From Pseudomonadota bacterium (GTDB taxonomy: Bacteria > Pseudomonadota > Gammaproteobacteria > Steroidobacterales > Steroidobacteraceae), in assembly GCA_018241505.1 (NCBI GenBank), contig JAFEDS010000022.1, forward strand, positions 62,001-126,000: a DNA stretch of 64,000 nt. The letters are read 5' to 3'. The notes beneath the pieces are model-generated. The model worked only from the letters and a program-made list of their open reading frames with translations. It made no database searches and had not been told where the DNA came from. A program made the position numbers and the translations under genes. Below are positions 40,497 to 49,269 of the stretch, one piece after another (the first letter of the stretch is position 1; every line of letters begins with the position of its first letter).

Positions 40497-41645
40497 TCAA
40501 CTCTTGCGCAGCGTGCCGGCCTGCTGCGCCTGCCTGACCCGATCTTCGTGCAGTTGCGGCATGTCCTGCACCTGCATTCCGGCGGGCGGAGTGAACTGAC
40601 CGCGGCCATACAGGTCGGCAAACACCTGCTTGACCGGGCCCATCTTGTCGGCCAGTGTGCGCGGCGGCCGGCCCGAAGGAAACTGGTTCGGGGGGTAGAT
40701 CGGCTTGTCGTAGATCTGCCGGAACCCTTCCGTGCGCACATCGACCCAGGTGTTGTGATTACAACGTGAGCGATGCTCACGCAGCGATTCGATATCGATT
40801 GTCGCCGCAATGACCTGCTCGGAAGGGTACGGAGCTTCGCGCATGATCATGCCTGTGTAGTCGATCATGATCGAGTTGCCCGGGCAGAACGCCGCCGGGT
40901 AGTACGCATAATCGACCGAGCCCCAGTTGGACCCCAGCAGATAGGCCATATTGTCGTGCGCGCGTGTGCGTCGCGTGAAGCGCCAGAAGTCCCAGGGATT
41001 GCTGACGCCCTCAACCTCCTGCAGCGCAACCGGATGGCAGATCACCTCGCAGCCGTTATAGCCCAGCGCCCGTGCGACCTCGGGCGTGCAGCCGTCATGG
41101 CAGGTCATCGTGCCCAACTTGCCGATCTCGGTATCGATGACTGGAAACAGGGTCTTGATATCCGTGCCGAACACCGCGCGATACTCGTCGAGAATGTCGT
41201 GCGGGCTGGTGCCCAACCCGATCGAAGCCGGGATGTGCCACTTGTGATAACGCAGGACCACCTTGCCCGAGGGTCCGATGATGAAGGCGGTATTGAACCA
41301 GCGATCCGGAAATTCCTTGACCTTCTCGATGACACCGCCGCCGGCAATGTACAGGTTGTATTCCTTTGCCTTCTCCCCCAGGCGCTGCATTTCCGGGCCA
41401 TCGAGCTCAATGGCCTTTTTCATGAAGCTGTCGATACCGTGCTCGCCCTTGCCCGGCGTGGTCACGCCCTGGAGGAAGTATTCGGGCAGCACTACCAAAC
41501 GTGCGGGGACTTCCCAGAAATAGCCGACACCGAAGTCGATGAGATTGCACACACGCTCCAGGTTGGTCCGGATCTGGGCACGGTCCTCGGCGACGAGCAC
41601 GTGCGGCTGGATGACGAGCGCGGTGTACTTGGGAATACGGCTCAA
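40497..41645 (-). CDS. Nitrilase/amidase-family carbon-nitrogen hydrolase
   Basis: 382 aa from TTG at 41645, which has AGGAG eight bases upstream and overlaps the FAD oxidoreductase stop (TTGA). The E-K-C triad is clear: Glu55 in VVLPEYFLQG, Lys135 in RYHKWHIP, Cys182 in TMTCHDGCTPE. The long YEDR-type C-terminal extension (about 295-382) resembles aliphatic amidase and formamidase members. It hydrolyses an amide or nitrile carbon-nitrogen bond in the cytoplasm; the exact substrate is open. It is coupled to the upstream oxidoreductase. Confidence 0.93.
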   Translation of the reverse strand: MSRIPKYTALVIQPHVLVAEDRAQIRTNLERVCNLIDFGVGYFWEVPARLVVLPEYFLQGVTTPGKGEHGIDSFMKKAIELDGPEMQRLGEKAKEYNLYIAGGGVIEKVKEFPDRWFNTAFIIGPSGKVVLRYHKWHIPASIGLGTSPHDILDEYRAVFGTDIKTLFPVIDTEIGKLGTMTCHDGCTPEVARALGYNGCEVICHPVALQEVEGVSNPWDFWRFTRRTRAHDNMAYLLGSNWGSVDYAYYPAAFCPGNSIMIDYTGMIMREAPYPSEQVIAATIDIESLREHRSRCNHNTWVDVRTEGFRQIYDKPIYPPNQFPSGRPPRTLADKMGPVKQVFADLYGRGQFTPPAGMQVQDMPQLHEDRVRQAQQAGTLRKS

Positions 41646-43213
41646 AGTGGATTCTCCTGGTCCTCAATCATTACCCGGGCCGTGATGGAGCCGGCTCCCG
41701 AAATACCGCCGCCGGGATGGCAATGCGGTCCGGCCATGTACAGGCGGCGAATCGGCGAGCGATAGTGGGCGTATCCCGGGAAGGGGCGGAAATAACCCAA
41801 CTGCGCCTGGATGCGCTCGCCACCGTTGGTGGTGCCGTCCACAAACGAGGGATTGGCGGCTTCCAGGCTCTCGCGAGCATCCACGTAACGGCCGACGATG
41901 GTGCGCTCGTTGATGTTGGGTGCGTATTGCTGCAGCTTCTTCAACAACACGTCGCGCGCATAGTCATCCTTGATTTGCGCCCAGGTGCTGCCGTCGGCCA
42001 GCCAATTCGGTACGTACGTGTCCGCAATGAGAGTGTGATGACCCGCGGGGGCGCGCGAAGGATCCATGAGCGTCCAGCAGGCACTCCACAGAAAGGGATC
42101 CGTCGGAGCAATGCCCTGGGCGATCTGCGCGTACTGTTGAATCATCTGTGCCGAAGAGTCGACGATGCGATGAAAGGCACACCGGCTCATTTCGGCCCCG
42201 TTACTGAATTGCGGCGTCTCGGTCAATGCCAGATGGATGCGGCAGATGCTGATCTTGCCGAACGAGAAGCCTTCGACCAGCTCGAGGAATTCCGGGCTGA
42301 GTTGGTTTCGCGGCGTCAGTTTCAGGAACGACTGCTTCGGATCGAGCGCGCTGACGACAGCGCGGCGCGCACGGATGGTACGGCCGTCCTCGAGCACCAC
42401 CCCCTTGGCCACGCCCTGCTCGATGAGGAAAGACCGAACCGGCGCGCGGGTCATGATGCGGCCACCGTGCGCCTCAACATAGCGTCCCATCGCCAGAGGC
42501 AATTGCTGACTGCCACCGGCGGGAATCGCCTGGCCGTAAACGTGCACGGCCGGGATCATGATGTAGAACGACTGTCCGGCCCCTTCCTGTTCGGGGAGGA
42601 TCTGCGGTGCCAGGGCCCAGTTGAGCATCACGGCCCGCACGAAATCGTTCGTGAAGTTCTGCTCCACCCAGGCCCGCGCGCTCAATGAGAATTCCCGCAG
42701 CCGCCGCAGGCCCTCGTGGCTCTTCTCCAGCGCCTGGGCCATCAGGCTGGGGGGTGCGGGCGGTGAGAAGAACGCCTTGATGAAGCCGGCGCGGATCGCG
42801 GCGAAGTCGTCGTAGACCCGCCGGTAACGGCGTGCATCGGCCTCGGAGTACGCAGCAATACTCTGTACGGTCTTGTCGATGCTGCGATAGATGACAATAC
42901 CGGGGCCGCCAGTGCGGTCCGGGTGGCCCGTGATGTGGTCCTCCGACCAGATGTAACGCAGGCCGTGGCTCTTCAGCTCCTCGAGGACGGGCTGCAGATC
43001 GGGGTTTGCGTGGATCCACACATGGGACGACCCGTACAGGTCGTGTTTGAACCCGGGAATGGTGACTTCGCGCGTGATCGCGCCGCCGCCGATCGTGTCA
43101 TTGCGCTCGATCACGGCCACTTTGGCGCCGTTGCGTGCCAGGACGCACGCGCAGGCCAGTGCGTTCACACCCCCGCCGGCCACCACGACATCGAATTCTG
43201 TCTGGTCACTCAT
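41642..43213 (-). CDS. FAD-dependent oxidoreductase (phytoene-desaturase/PYROXD2-like)
   Basis: 523 aa from the ATG at 43213, since the Rossmann start FDVVVAGGGVNALACACVLARNGAKVAVIE then sits at the N-terminus as in the family; upstream in-frame codons look non-coding. The glycine motif is GGGVNA, followed by NDTIGGGAI. The C-terminal FAD motif is RRLYMAGPHCHPGGGISGAGS. This group includes phytoene desaturases and mitochondrial PYROXD2-like proteins, which oxidise or desaturate small hydrophobic substrates. It overlaps the nitrilase-family gene and is preceded by a perfect operator-like palindrome 45 bp upstream. Confidence 0.93.
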   Translation of the reverse strand: MSDQTEFDVVVAGGGVNALACACVLARNGAKVAVIERNDTIGGGAITREVTIPGFKHDLYGSSHVWIHANPDLQPVLEELKSHGLRYIWSEDHITGHPDRTGGPGIVIYRSIDKTVQSIAAYSEADARRYRRVYDDFAAIRAGFIKAFFSPPAPPSLMAQALEKSHEGLRRLREFSLSARAWVEQNFTNDFVRAVMLNWALAPQILPEQEGAGQSFYIMIPAVHVYGQAIPAGGSQQLPLAMGRYVEAHGGRIMTRAPVRSFLIEQGVAKGVVLEDGRTIRARRAVVSALDPKQSFLKLTPRNQLSPEFLELVEGFSFGKISICRIHLALTETPQFSNGAEMSRCAFHRIVDSSAQMIQQYAQIAQGIAPTDPFLWSACWTLMDPSRAPAGHHTLIADTYVPNWLADGSTWAQIKDDYARDVLLKKLQQYAPNINERTIVGRYVDARESLEAANPSFVDGTTNGGERIQAQLGYFRPFPGYAHYRSPIRRLYMAGPHCHPGGGISGAGSITARVMIEDQENPL

Positions 43214-43257
43214 TGGGCCCAAGCTTAGGCGAGCGCGGCCCGGCGACGGCCAATGCT

Positions 43258-43278
43258 TTCTAATGCGGCCCATTAGAA
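43258..43278. promoter_or_regulatory. Candidate LysR-type operator, site 2 (perfect interrupted palindrome)
   Basis: TTCTAAT-N7-ATTAGAA, 45 bp before the ATG of the FAD oxidoreductase and 9 bp beyond the DUF819 stop. Seven-base arms match perfectly and contain the T-N11-A pattern typical of LysR boxes. Variants occur at 34904 and 44489. Confidence 0.55.
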
Positions 43279-43287
43279 GGCCTCAGG

Positions 43288-44427
43288 TCAACTGAGCAGG
43301 GTCGCCACCGTGATGCCAATGAAGTTGCCGGCAATGTGGCAAAAAATGCCCATCATGACCGCCGGACTGACCATCGAGCTCCACCCCTTGCCGGCGACCA
43401 CCGCCACCGTGGCCGCCGGGCCCACAATGGCGGCGCCGCAGCCGGTGACCGCTTCCGCCAGATCGAGCTTCAGGAGTTTGGCCAGCATGAAGGTCACCGC
43501 CATGCCCACCGAGAGCAGAATAATCACGTAGAAAAACAGGCTGACGGCATGATCCAGGAAAGTAGTCATATTGGTACCGAGTCCAATCACCGCGAAGAAC
43601 ATGTACATGAAGATCATGCCGAGCTCGAATTCGCCGCGCAGGGCCTGCAGCCGGCGGGGAAACAGGTTGGCCACCACAATGGTCACAGTCGTTACATACA
43701 GGATGTTGTACTGGCTCTGGTCATGCCCGATGAGCGAGGCGACCGCGGATTCGACGAGGCGCGCGATGGCGCAGATGCTGAGGGACAGCGCGAGTGCGCC
43801 TGTGATGTGGGTCAACTGAAATTGCGGGACCTCCGTGTTCACGCAGGCAACAACGCCCTCGCCTTCCAGCTTACAGGGAAGATGCCGGCGAACGAACCGC
43901 AGGTTCGGCAGGGACACGAGCGCCATCAGCCCGAGAATACTGGGGATCATGCTCGCCCCCGTGGCGACGGCAATCTCGTCCGCGGTCATTTTCACGGCAT
44001 TGCCGACCGCAATCATGCTGATGGTGCCGCCGATGAAGCCCCCCGTGTAGAAGCCGGCAACCTTCGCGCTCACATGCCACGGCTGCAGCAGATGGAAACC
44101 CGCCACAACCCCGGCAACAATACCCACGCAGGCAGCCGCGAAGGCCACCATGACGCGGCCGCTTTCGATGAATATCTTCTTCAGATCCGCCTTGATCATC
44201 AGCATGGGGACGGCCGCGGGCACTATGTAGCGGCCGACAAAATCGCCGACGTCCGACGAAAACGGCGTGATGTGAAAATTTGACAGCAGCGCCCCGGCCA
44301 CCAGGATGCACACGACGCCGGGGAGCGCCCGGCCGAAGCGCGAGGCATCCATAACAAACCCCAGCCAGGTGAGCAGCAGCAGGATTGCCGACAGTGTTAG
44401 GACATTATGCGGGTCGATAGGGGACAA
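43288..44427 (-). CDS. DUF819-family integral membrane protein
   Basis: 379 aa from TTG at 44427, which has GGAG seven bases upstream; GTG 44478 would add 17 charged residues. About ten to eleven hydrophobic helices (VLTLSAILLLLTWLGFVM, VAFAAACVGIVAGVVAGFHLL, GGFIGGTISMIAVGNAV). The internal GGxIGGT and the late CGAAIVGPAATVAVVAGKGW are shared with DUF819/YjcL membrane proteins, a group of probable transporters related to 2-hydroxycarboxylate carriers. Transport of a compound processed by this cluster is a fair guess. It is divergent from the TonB receptor at 44601 across a shared operator-like site. Confidence 0.85.
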   Translation of the reverse strand: MSPIDPHNVLTLSAILLLLTWLGFVMDASRFGRALPGVVCILVAGALLSNFHITPFSSDVGDFVGRYIVPAAVPMLMIKADLKKIFIESGRVMVAFAAACVGIVAGVVAGFHLLQPWHVSAKVAGFYTGGFIGGTISMIAVGNAVKMTADEIAVATGASMIPSILGLMALVSLPNLRFVRRHLPCKLEGEGVVACVNTEVPQFQLTHITGALALSLSICAIARLVESAVASLIGHDQSQYNILYVTTVTIVVANLFPRRLQALRGEFELGMIFMYMFFAVIGLGTNMTTFLDHAVSLFFYVIILLSVGMAVTFMLAKLLKLDLAEAVTGCGAAIVGPAATVAVVAGKGWSSMVSPAVMMGIFCHIAGNFIGITVATLLS

Positions 44428-44488
44428 GGATTTTCTCCGCCGGACCGGATCGAACCGTAGCAGACCCTCAGGGTCCACCTGATTACTT

Positions 44489-44510
44489 TTCTTGATGTGG
44501 CCGATTAGAA
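44489..44510. promoter_or_regulatory. Candidate LysR-type operator, site 3 (between DUF819 and TonB genes)
   Basis: ATG-N-GGCC-N-ATTAGAA at the right arm is identical in layout to site 2; the left arm is imperfect (TTCTTG). It lies 61 bp upstream of the DUF819 start and 90 bp upstream of the TonB receptor, so it could act on both divergent genes. Confidence 0.45.
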
Positions 44511-44600
44511 ACGATCAACCGCAGCCTGCACAAACTCTCTTAGTCTGCCTTGGCAAAGCGCTGGCACCAAGCGCATGGCCGTCTACGGGGGTTCACGAGA

Positions 44601-46877
44601 ATGAAGCCGCTTTTCATAGCCGCAGCAATTGTAACGGCGACCGCACCGGTCTTGACCCAGGCGGAGGAAGACACCACCTCCCCGGCCGCGCTCGAGGAAA
44701 TTGTCGTCAGCGCGCAACGCCGCGAGGAGTCGCTGCAGAACGTGCCCATCAGCGTGACCGCCTTCGGCACGGCGGACCTGGAGCGTTCCAACATCACGGG
44801 AGCCAAAGACTACCTGGCGCTCACCCCCAATGTGAGCTTCGCGGAGGATGGCCAGACCGGCAACCGCTCCATCCGTGTGTCGATCCGCGGTGTCAGCAAT
44901 GTCTCCCTGGGAGACCGCGCCGTACCCAATTCCATCGGCTACTACATCGACGAGTTCAATGTGGGTACAGTGGCCAACGGCACGGTGAACCCGGCACTGC
45001 TCGACATCCAGCGAGTCGAAGTCCTGCGTGGGCCGCAGGGCACCTATTTCGGCCGCAACGCCGCCGGCGGCGCCATCAACATCACAACGAATCTTCCCAC
45101 CAACCAGTGGTACGCCGAAGTTGCGGCAGACGCCGGCAACTTTGACACCCATGGCGGCAGGATCATTGCCAACGCCCCGATTACCGACACATTCTTCGTC
45201 CGCGGCGTGCTCGGCTTCGAGAGCAGCACCGGCATCGTCAAGAATATCAACCCTCATGGTACGCGGGACAGCGGCTATGACCAGACCGATGCACGCATCG
45301 CGGCTCGCTGGCTCATCACGGACAAATTTACCGCCGACTTCTCTTACACCTATGCCCACGACAGGGAGGGTTTCGACGCGGACGTCGGAACCGGTGTGCT
45401 CGAGCTCGACACCATTGGGATCGAAGGGCCCAGTTTCCGGCCCATCAGCGACGGTGTGGGCTTCTATCCCCAGAACCGGAAATGGGTGGATCACAGCCGC
45501 CCGGAGTGGAATCGCAATGAGCTGCACGCGGCAAACTTGCGGCTGGCATATGACTTCGGCGCTTTCACGCTGAAGTCGATCACCGGCGACATTCGTACGC
45601 ACAACAGCCGGATGTTCGATGAAGACGCCGTCAGCGTCGATGCAATCTACCGGCACAATGAGTGGTCGGCTCAGTCCTACGGCGAGGAGCTGCGGCTGCA
45701 GTCGAATCCCGGTGGCGCGGTGGACTGGGTGGTGGGCGCTCTGTACGCGCGCGACAATGTCAAACTCTATAACCTCGTCGCGCTCGGCCACGAGTTCGAC
45801 TACACCTACCCGGATACCGGCGAAACCGTTGGCGTCATTCCGCCGTTTCCCGACCTGCCCGTCAATGAAAACAACACCGGCTACGTGGACCGCAGCACGG
45901 CTCTTTATGGCGAGGTGACCTATCGGCCCATCGACAAGTGGTCGTTCACGCTCGGCGGGCGGTTCACGCGCGACCAGATTGACGACACGGTCACCGGCCT
46001 GGTGGCATTCGGCACGCCTCAAGCCGATCTCGCCGGCAAGTCGAGCTTCAATGACTTCTCGCCGCGGTTCGTCGCCAAATATCAGTTGACGCCCGATTCA
46101 AACCTGTACGGAACGGTCTCGCACGGTTACAAGGCTGGCGGCAATGATCTGAACGCGGCGTTGCCGCAGAAGACACGGCCGTTCTCGCCCGAAAAGGTCT
46201 GGAACTACGAGGTGGGGTACAAGAGCGAGCTCTGGGAGCACCGCGCGATGTTCAATGCATCGGCGTTCTACCTGAAATGGAATCAGATGCAATCCGAGGT
46301 GAACTACCTCGTCGACCCGACCGACATCAGCTCCGCCGTGCAACTCACCGAGAACGCAGCGTCAGCGATCAGCAAAGGTATCGACCTGGAAGTACGTGTT
46401 CGACCTATTGAACAACTGACGCTGGGCCTCTCGGGCGGATATCTCGATGCTACGTTCGGCAGCTTCCACAACGCTGTAGTCTACGGCGTGCCGGTGGATC
46501 TGACCGGCAAGACCCTGCCCCAGTCGCCGCGCTGGACCGCCAGTGCCCTGGCCGAGTGGAGCCAGAGATTCGGAAAGAATTCGAGTTGGTATGTACGCTG
46601 GGAGGAGTCCTATCGCACGACCTCAACCTCGAACCTCGAGGGCGTGGCCGCGGGCAACCTGGGACTGGGGACCTTCCCGTTCCAGATGCCATCCTTTGCG
46701 GTCGCGAAGCTGAACGCCGGTATCGACTTCGGACAGTTCGGTGTCAGCGGAACGATGGACAATGTGTTTGACCGCGATTACTACACCGGCACGGGCGATC
46801 ACTTTGGGTTCGGAGGTGTGCGGGTACGGCCACATCCGCGGATGTGGCGCTTTGAGGTTGTGTACCGCACGAACTGA
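44601..46877 (+). CDS. TonB-dependent receptor (no STN domain)
   Basis: 758 aa from the ATG at 44601, starting the signal peptide MKPLFIAAAIVTATAPVLTQA. A TonB box and plug start (ALEEIVVSAQRREESLQNVPIS), VEVLRGPQGTYFGRNAAGGAIN, and a barrel ending in MWRFEVVYRTN. Unlike the other three receptors of the window it has no STN domain and no sigma/FecR pair, so its expression is likely controlled transcriptionally, for instance through the site at 44489. It probably imports the compound degraded by the catabolic island. Confidence 0.95.
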   Translation: MKPLFIAAAIVTATAPVLTQAEEDTTSPAALEEIVVSAQRREESLQNVPISVTAFGTADLERSNITGAKDYLALTPNVSFAEDGQTGNRSIRVSIRGVSNVSLGDRAVPNSIGYYIDEFNVGTVANGTVNPALLDIQRVEVLRGPQGTYFGRNAAGGAINITTNLPTNQWYAEVAADAGNFDTHGGRIIANAPITDTFFVRGVLGFESSTGIVKNINPHGTRDSGYDQTDARIAARWLITDKFTADFSYTYAHDREGFDADVGTGVLELDTIGIEGPSFRPISDGVGFYPQNRKWVDHSRPEWNRNELHAANLRLAYDFGAFTLKSITGDIRTHNSRMFDEDAVSVDAIYRHNEWSAQSYGEELRLQSNPGGAVDWVVGALYARDNVKLYNLVALGHEFDYTYPDTGETVGVIPPFPDLPVNENNTGYVDRSTALYGEVTYRPIDKWSFTLGGRFTRDQIDDTVTGLVAFGTPQADLAGKSSFNDFSPRFVAKYQLTPDSNLYGTVSHGYKAGGNDLNAALPQKTRPFSPEKVWNYEVGYKSELWEHRAMFNASAFYLKWNQMQSEVNYLVDPTDISSAVQLTENAASAISKGIDLEVRVRPIEQLTLGLSGGYLDATFGSFHNAVVYGVPVDLTGKTLPQSPRWTASALAEWSQRFGKNSSWYVRWEESYRTTSTSNLEGVAAGNLGLGTFPFQMPSFAVAKLNAGIDFGQFGVSGTMDNVFDRDYYTGTGDHFGFGGVRVRPHPRMWRFEVVYRTN

Positions 46878-46878
46878 C

Positions 46879-48756
46879 TCATTCATTGGGTACCCACGGC
46901 ACAACAGGAGCGGGAGAGCTGGAAGTGGCGGTCGACGTAGTGCTGGTCCACCAAGGCAAACTCTTGCTCCACGCGTAGCCTTTACTCCAGGCGTACCCCT
47001 TGGTCCAGGCGTAACCCTTGCTCCAGGCATAGCCCTTACTCCAGGCATAACCCTGCGACCAGGCGTACGCCGAGCTCCAGTTGTATCCCTGGTTCCAGGC
47101 GTATCCTGTCGACCAGGAATACCCATCGGCCGGCGACGACTGTCCCCAGGCCGAGCCGTCCATGCTCATGATGTAGTAGTTGCCGTTGGCATCCTGGTTG
47201 GCGGGGCCACCAAAGTGGGCGGTACCGGAAATGTCGGCATTGATGTCCAATCCCAAGTTCGCACAACCGCTCGCAGCGCTGTTCACCGCCGCCACCGCAT
47301 CCACCAGTCCGGCACCCTGTTGGAACACGCTGTAAGCAAGTTGGTTGCTCGCCGTGATCGCCGGGCGTGAGGACCTGAGCAGCCGGCATTTGATCGTATC
47401 CGGTTGCAACGTAGGGTCCACCTGCAACATCAGGGCGACAACGCCGGTCGTTACGGCAGCCGCCTGCGACGTACCGGACATGGTGAACATCTGCTCGCCG
47501 GGCGCCATCGAAGCGGGGTCGATGTTCGCCAGATAGCTGCTGCTCGCCATGGAGGCGCTCATGTGCCCGCCTGGCGCCACCATTTCCGGCTTTACAAAGC
47601 CCTCGAAGGTCGGACCGGTGGAAGAGAAAGAAGCAAGCCGATCGTCACTGCCATCGTAGGGAGTACGGTTGTCGGTGAGCGCGCCCACCGTGATTACGTA
47701 GGGCACGTTACCCGGAACATCGACCGTCATCGGATCCGGGCCCTCGTTGCCTGCCGCGGCCACGACGACAATACCGGCGCGCCACGCTGCCATCACGGCC
47801 TGGTTCAGCGGATCGTCCCAGTAATACGACTGAGGCGGCGCGCCGAGCGAGAGATTGAGCACCCGGATGTTATATTTCTGCCGGTTCGCCACCACCCAGT
47901 TCAGGCCTGCGATGATTGCCGAGTAGCTGCCCTGCCCAATCCCGTTGAACGCCCGAACCACCACGAGGTTTGCCTGTGGTGCTATTCCAAGATAGTTGAG
48001 CGATACATTCTGCGCGCCACCGACGGCAATCGATGTGACATGAGTGCCGTGCCCGTACGGGTCTGAAGTAACCGGACCGAGCGTTGTGGAGGTGACATCC
48101 ACCGACGCCAGCAGTCGCGGACCGAAGTTCTGGGCCGGGTCCTGCCATAGCCCCGTATCTAACACCGCGACGGTGACACCGCGTCCCGTGATGCCCTGCT
48201 GTTGTAGTTTGTCCGCGTGGACGAGCATCGGATAGTTGGTCTGATACAGCAGAGTGGGAGACGTCACGCCGGTTCCGTCCTGCGAGGTGGACCCGGAGCT
48301 CAGGCCCTGCACGAGCGGTGCCAGTGTTGTCGTCGTGATCGGGGCGGCCACGGGTGTCACAGTCGACAATACAGGCGCCGTCACACCGCCGGTAGCCGTG
48401 GTGATGGGAGCAATCAGCGGATAGGTCACAGTCACGAGCGGGGCGGCGGTTGTGCCCACACTGCTCAGCAGGCCGCTGACTTCCACCGGCCGGTCGGCAA
48501 AGAGCTTGACTCCCTTGCGCCCCGCCAGGACCCGGACCTGCTCCGGTGTCAAGTCGACCCAAACCGCGCGTATCAGTGATAAGTCGTGGCCAAGTGCCGA
48601 ACCCACGGATTGCACGGCGCGCCGTGCCGCCTCTGTGTTGACCGCCTGGACAATATAGCGATGGGAAGGCTCTGGGCGGGCCCACGGGCCGGCCGCAGCA
48701 GACACGCACCAGGCGGCCGAGACTGCTCCACAGATCAGATAGCGCGATATCTTCAT
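46879..48756 (-). CDS. Secreted subtilisin-like (S8) peptidase with C-terminal hexapeptide repeat
   Basis: 625 aa from the ATG at 48756, which starts a signal peptide (MKISRYLICGAVSAAWCVSAAA). Then an I9-like propeptide (RYIVQAVNTEAARRAV...VKLFADRPVEV), a Thr/Ala/Pro-rich linker (about 100-150), and the catalytic domain: Asp200 (AVLDTG), His236 (YGHGTHVTS), Asn in AAGNEGP, Ser430 (SGTSQAAA). After the domain follows a dense nine-copy hexapeptide array (GYAWSK-type) and a short Pro/Thr tail. The repeat end could mediate surface attachment or carbohydrate contact, which is speculation. The stop lies 1 bp after the convergent TonB stop. Confidence 0.93.
   Translation of the reverse strand: MKISRYLICGAVSAAWCVSAAAGPWARPEPSHRYIVQAVNTEAARRAVQSVGSALGHDLSLIRAVWVDLTPEQVRVLAGRKGVKLFADRPVEVSGLLSSVGTTAAPLVTVTYPLIAPITTATGGVTAPVLSTVTPVAAPITTTTLAPLVQGLSSGSTSQDGTGVTSPTLLYQTNYPMLVHADKLQQQGITGRGVTVAVLDTGLWQDPAQNFGPRLLASVDVTSTTLGPVTSDPYGHGTHVTSIAVGGAQNVSLNYLGIAPQANLVVVRAFNGIGQGSYSAIIAGLNWVVANRQKYNIRVLNLSLGAPPQSYYWDDPLNQAVMAAWRAGIVVVAAAGNEGPDPMTVDVPGNVPYVITVGALTDNRTPYDGSDDRLASFSSTGPTFEGFVKPEMVAPGGHMSASMASSSYLANIDPASMAPGEQMFTMSGTSQAAAVTTGVVALMLQVDPTLQPDTIKCRLLRSSRPAITASNQLAYSVFQQGAGLVDAVAAVNSAASGCANLGLDINADISGTAHFGGPANQDANGNYYIMSMDGSAWGQSSPADGYSWSTGYAWNQGYNWSSAYAWSQGYAWSKGYAWSKGYAWTKGYAWSKGYAWSKSLPWWTSTTSTATSSSPAPVVPWVPNE
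46963..47124 (-). repeat. Nine-unit 18-bp repeat encoding GYAWSK-type hexapeptides
   Basis: Contiguous in-frame units read, in protein order, GYSWST, GYAWNQ, GYNWSS, AYAWSQ, GYAWSK, GYAWSK, GYAWTK, GYAWSK, GYAWSK. Aromatic Tyr and Trp recur at fixed spacing. Later units are nearly identical and the first ones diverged, which suggests expansion at the C-terminal side. Confidence 0.9.
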
Positions 48757-48947
48757 GACGACGCCAACACCTCTTGCGATCCCTTGTCTTGCGGACCATT
48801 TGAGCCTGCCAGGCGCCGGAGTTGACGAGAACTCTGCATGCCAACTGCCGACTGCTCGTGATCGAAGTCGCATAATCCGGCTGGTAAAATCTGGCGCGCC
48901 GCGGCACGCCGCTTTGATCGTGAGCGCAGCAGTGTCATAATCGCGAG

Positions 48948-49247
48948 ATGGGAAAGCATCACGACAGGGATCCGCTCGTCGACCAACACGCGATTGAAGT
49001 GCCGTGTTCGGGTTGTCAGCATTCCGTGGCGACCACGGTCAGTGAAATCCGGGAACGGACCCAGATGCCCTGCCCCAATTGCGGGCACACAATTGTGCTC
49101 GGGACCTCGCGGCTCACGGCCGAAATACGCTCCATCGAAAGCTCGATCCGCAAGCTGCGCGGACAACTTTCGCAGTCCAGAACATTTGACGCCGCCGGGG
49201 TGCGGTGGAAAAAGCGCGCCGCCCCGGGACGAAAACCGGGCTCCTGA
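48948..49247 (+). CDS. Small zinc-ribbon-like protein
   Basis: 99 aa. Four cysteines in two CxxC knuckles, PCSGCQHS at about residues 19-26 and PCPNCGHT at about 41-48, form a zinc-ribbon. A helical stretch follows (SRLTAEIRSIESSIRKLRGQLSQ) and a basic C-terminal tail (RWKKRAAPGRKPG). It resembles small nucleic-acid-binding or transcript-associated ribbon proteins. It is divergent from the S8 peptidase gene and converges on the degenerate GGDEF-EAL gene. The role is unknown. Confidence 0.7.
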   Translation: MGKHHDRDPLVDQHAIEVPCSGCQHSVATTVSEIRERTQMPCPNCGHTIVLGTSRLTAEIRSIESSIRKLRGQLSQSRTFDAAGVRWKKRAAPGRKPGS

Positions 49248-49269
49248 ATGCCGCACTCAGTACGGCATT
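49247..49269. terminator. Hairpin between convergent genes
   Basis: Inverted repeat AATGCCG-N9-CGGCATT joins the ends of the zinc-ribbon gene (stop 49247) and the GGDEF-EAL gene (stop 49257). It could serve both directions. No clear T-run is present. Confidence 0.4.

Noticed and set aside
34999-41645. Indole-3-acetic-acid synthesis by aminotransferase, decarboxylase, aldehyde dehydrogenase and nitrilase
   Set aside because: The order of reactions would fit, but nothing in the sequences fixes tryptophan or indole substrates, and the TPP enzyme looks more like acetolactate synthase than a typical indolepyruvate decarboxylase.
40773-44283. Several plus-strand frames of 300 or more codons opposite the nitrilase, oxidoreductase and DUF819 genes
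   Set aside because: All are antisense to genes with intact catalytic or membrane signatures and show only low-complexity composition.
44583-46022. 479-codon minus-strand open frame inside the TonB receptor gene
   Set aside because: It is antisense to a receptor with signal peptide, plug and barrel; high GC content favours long spurious frames on the opposite strand.
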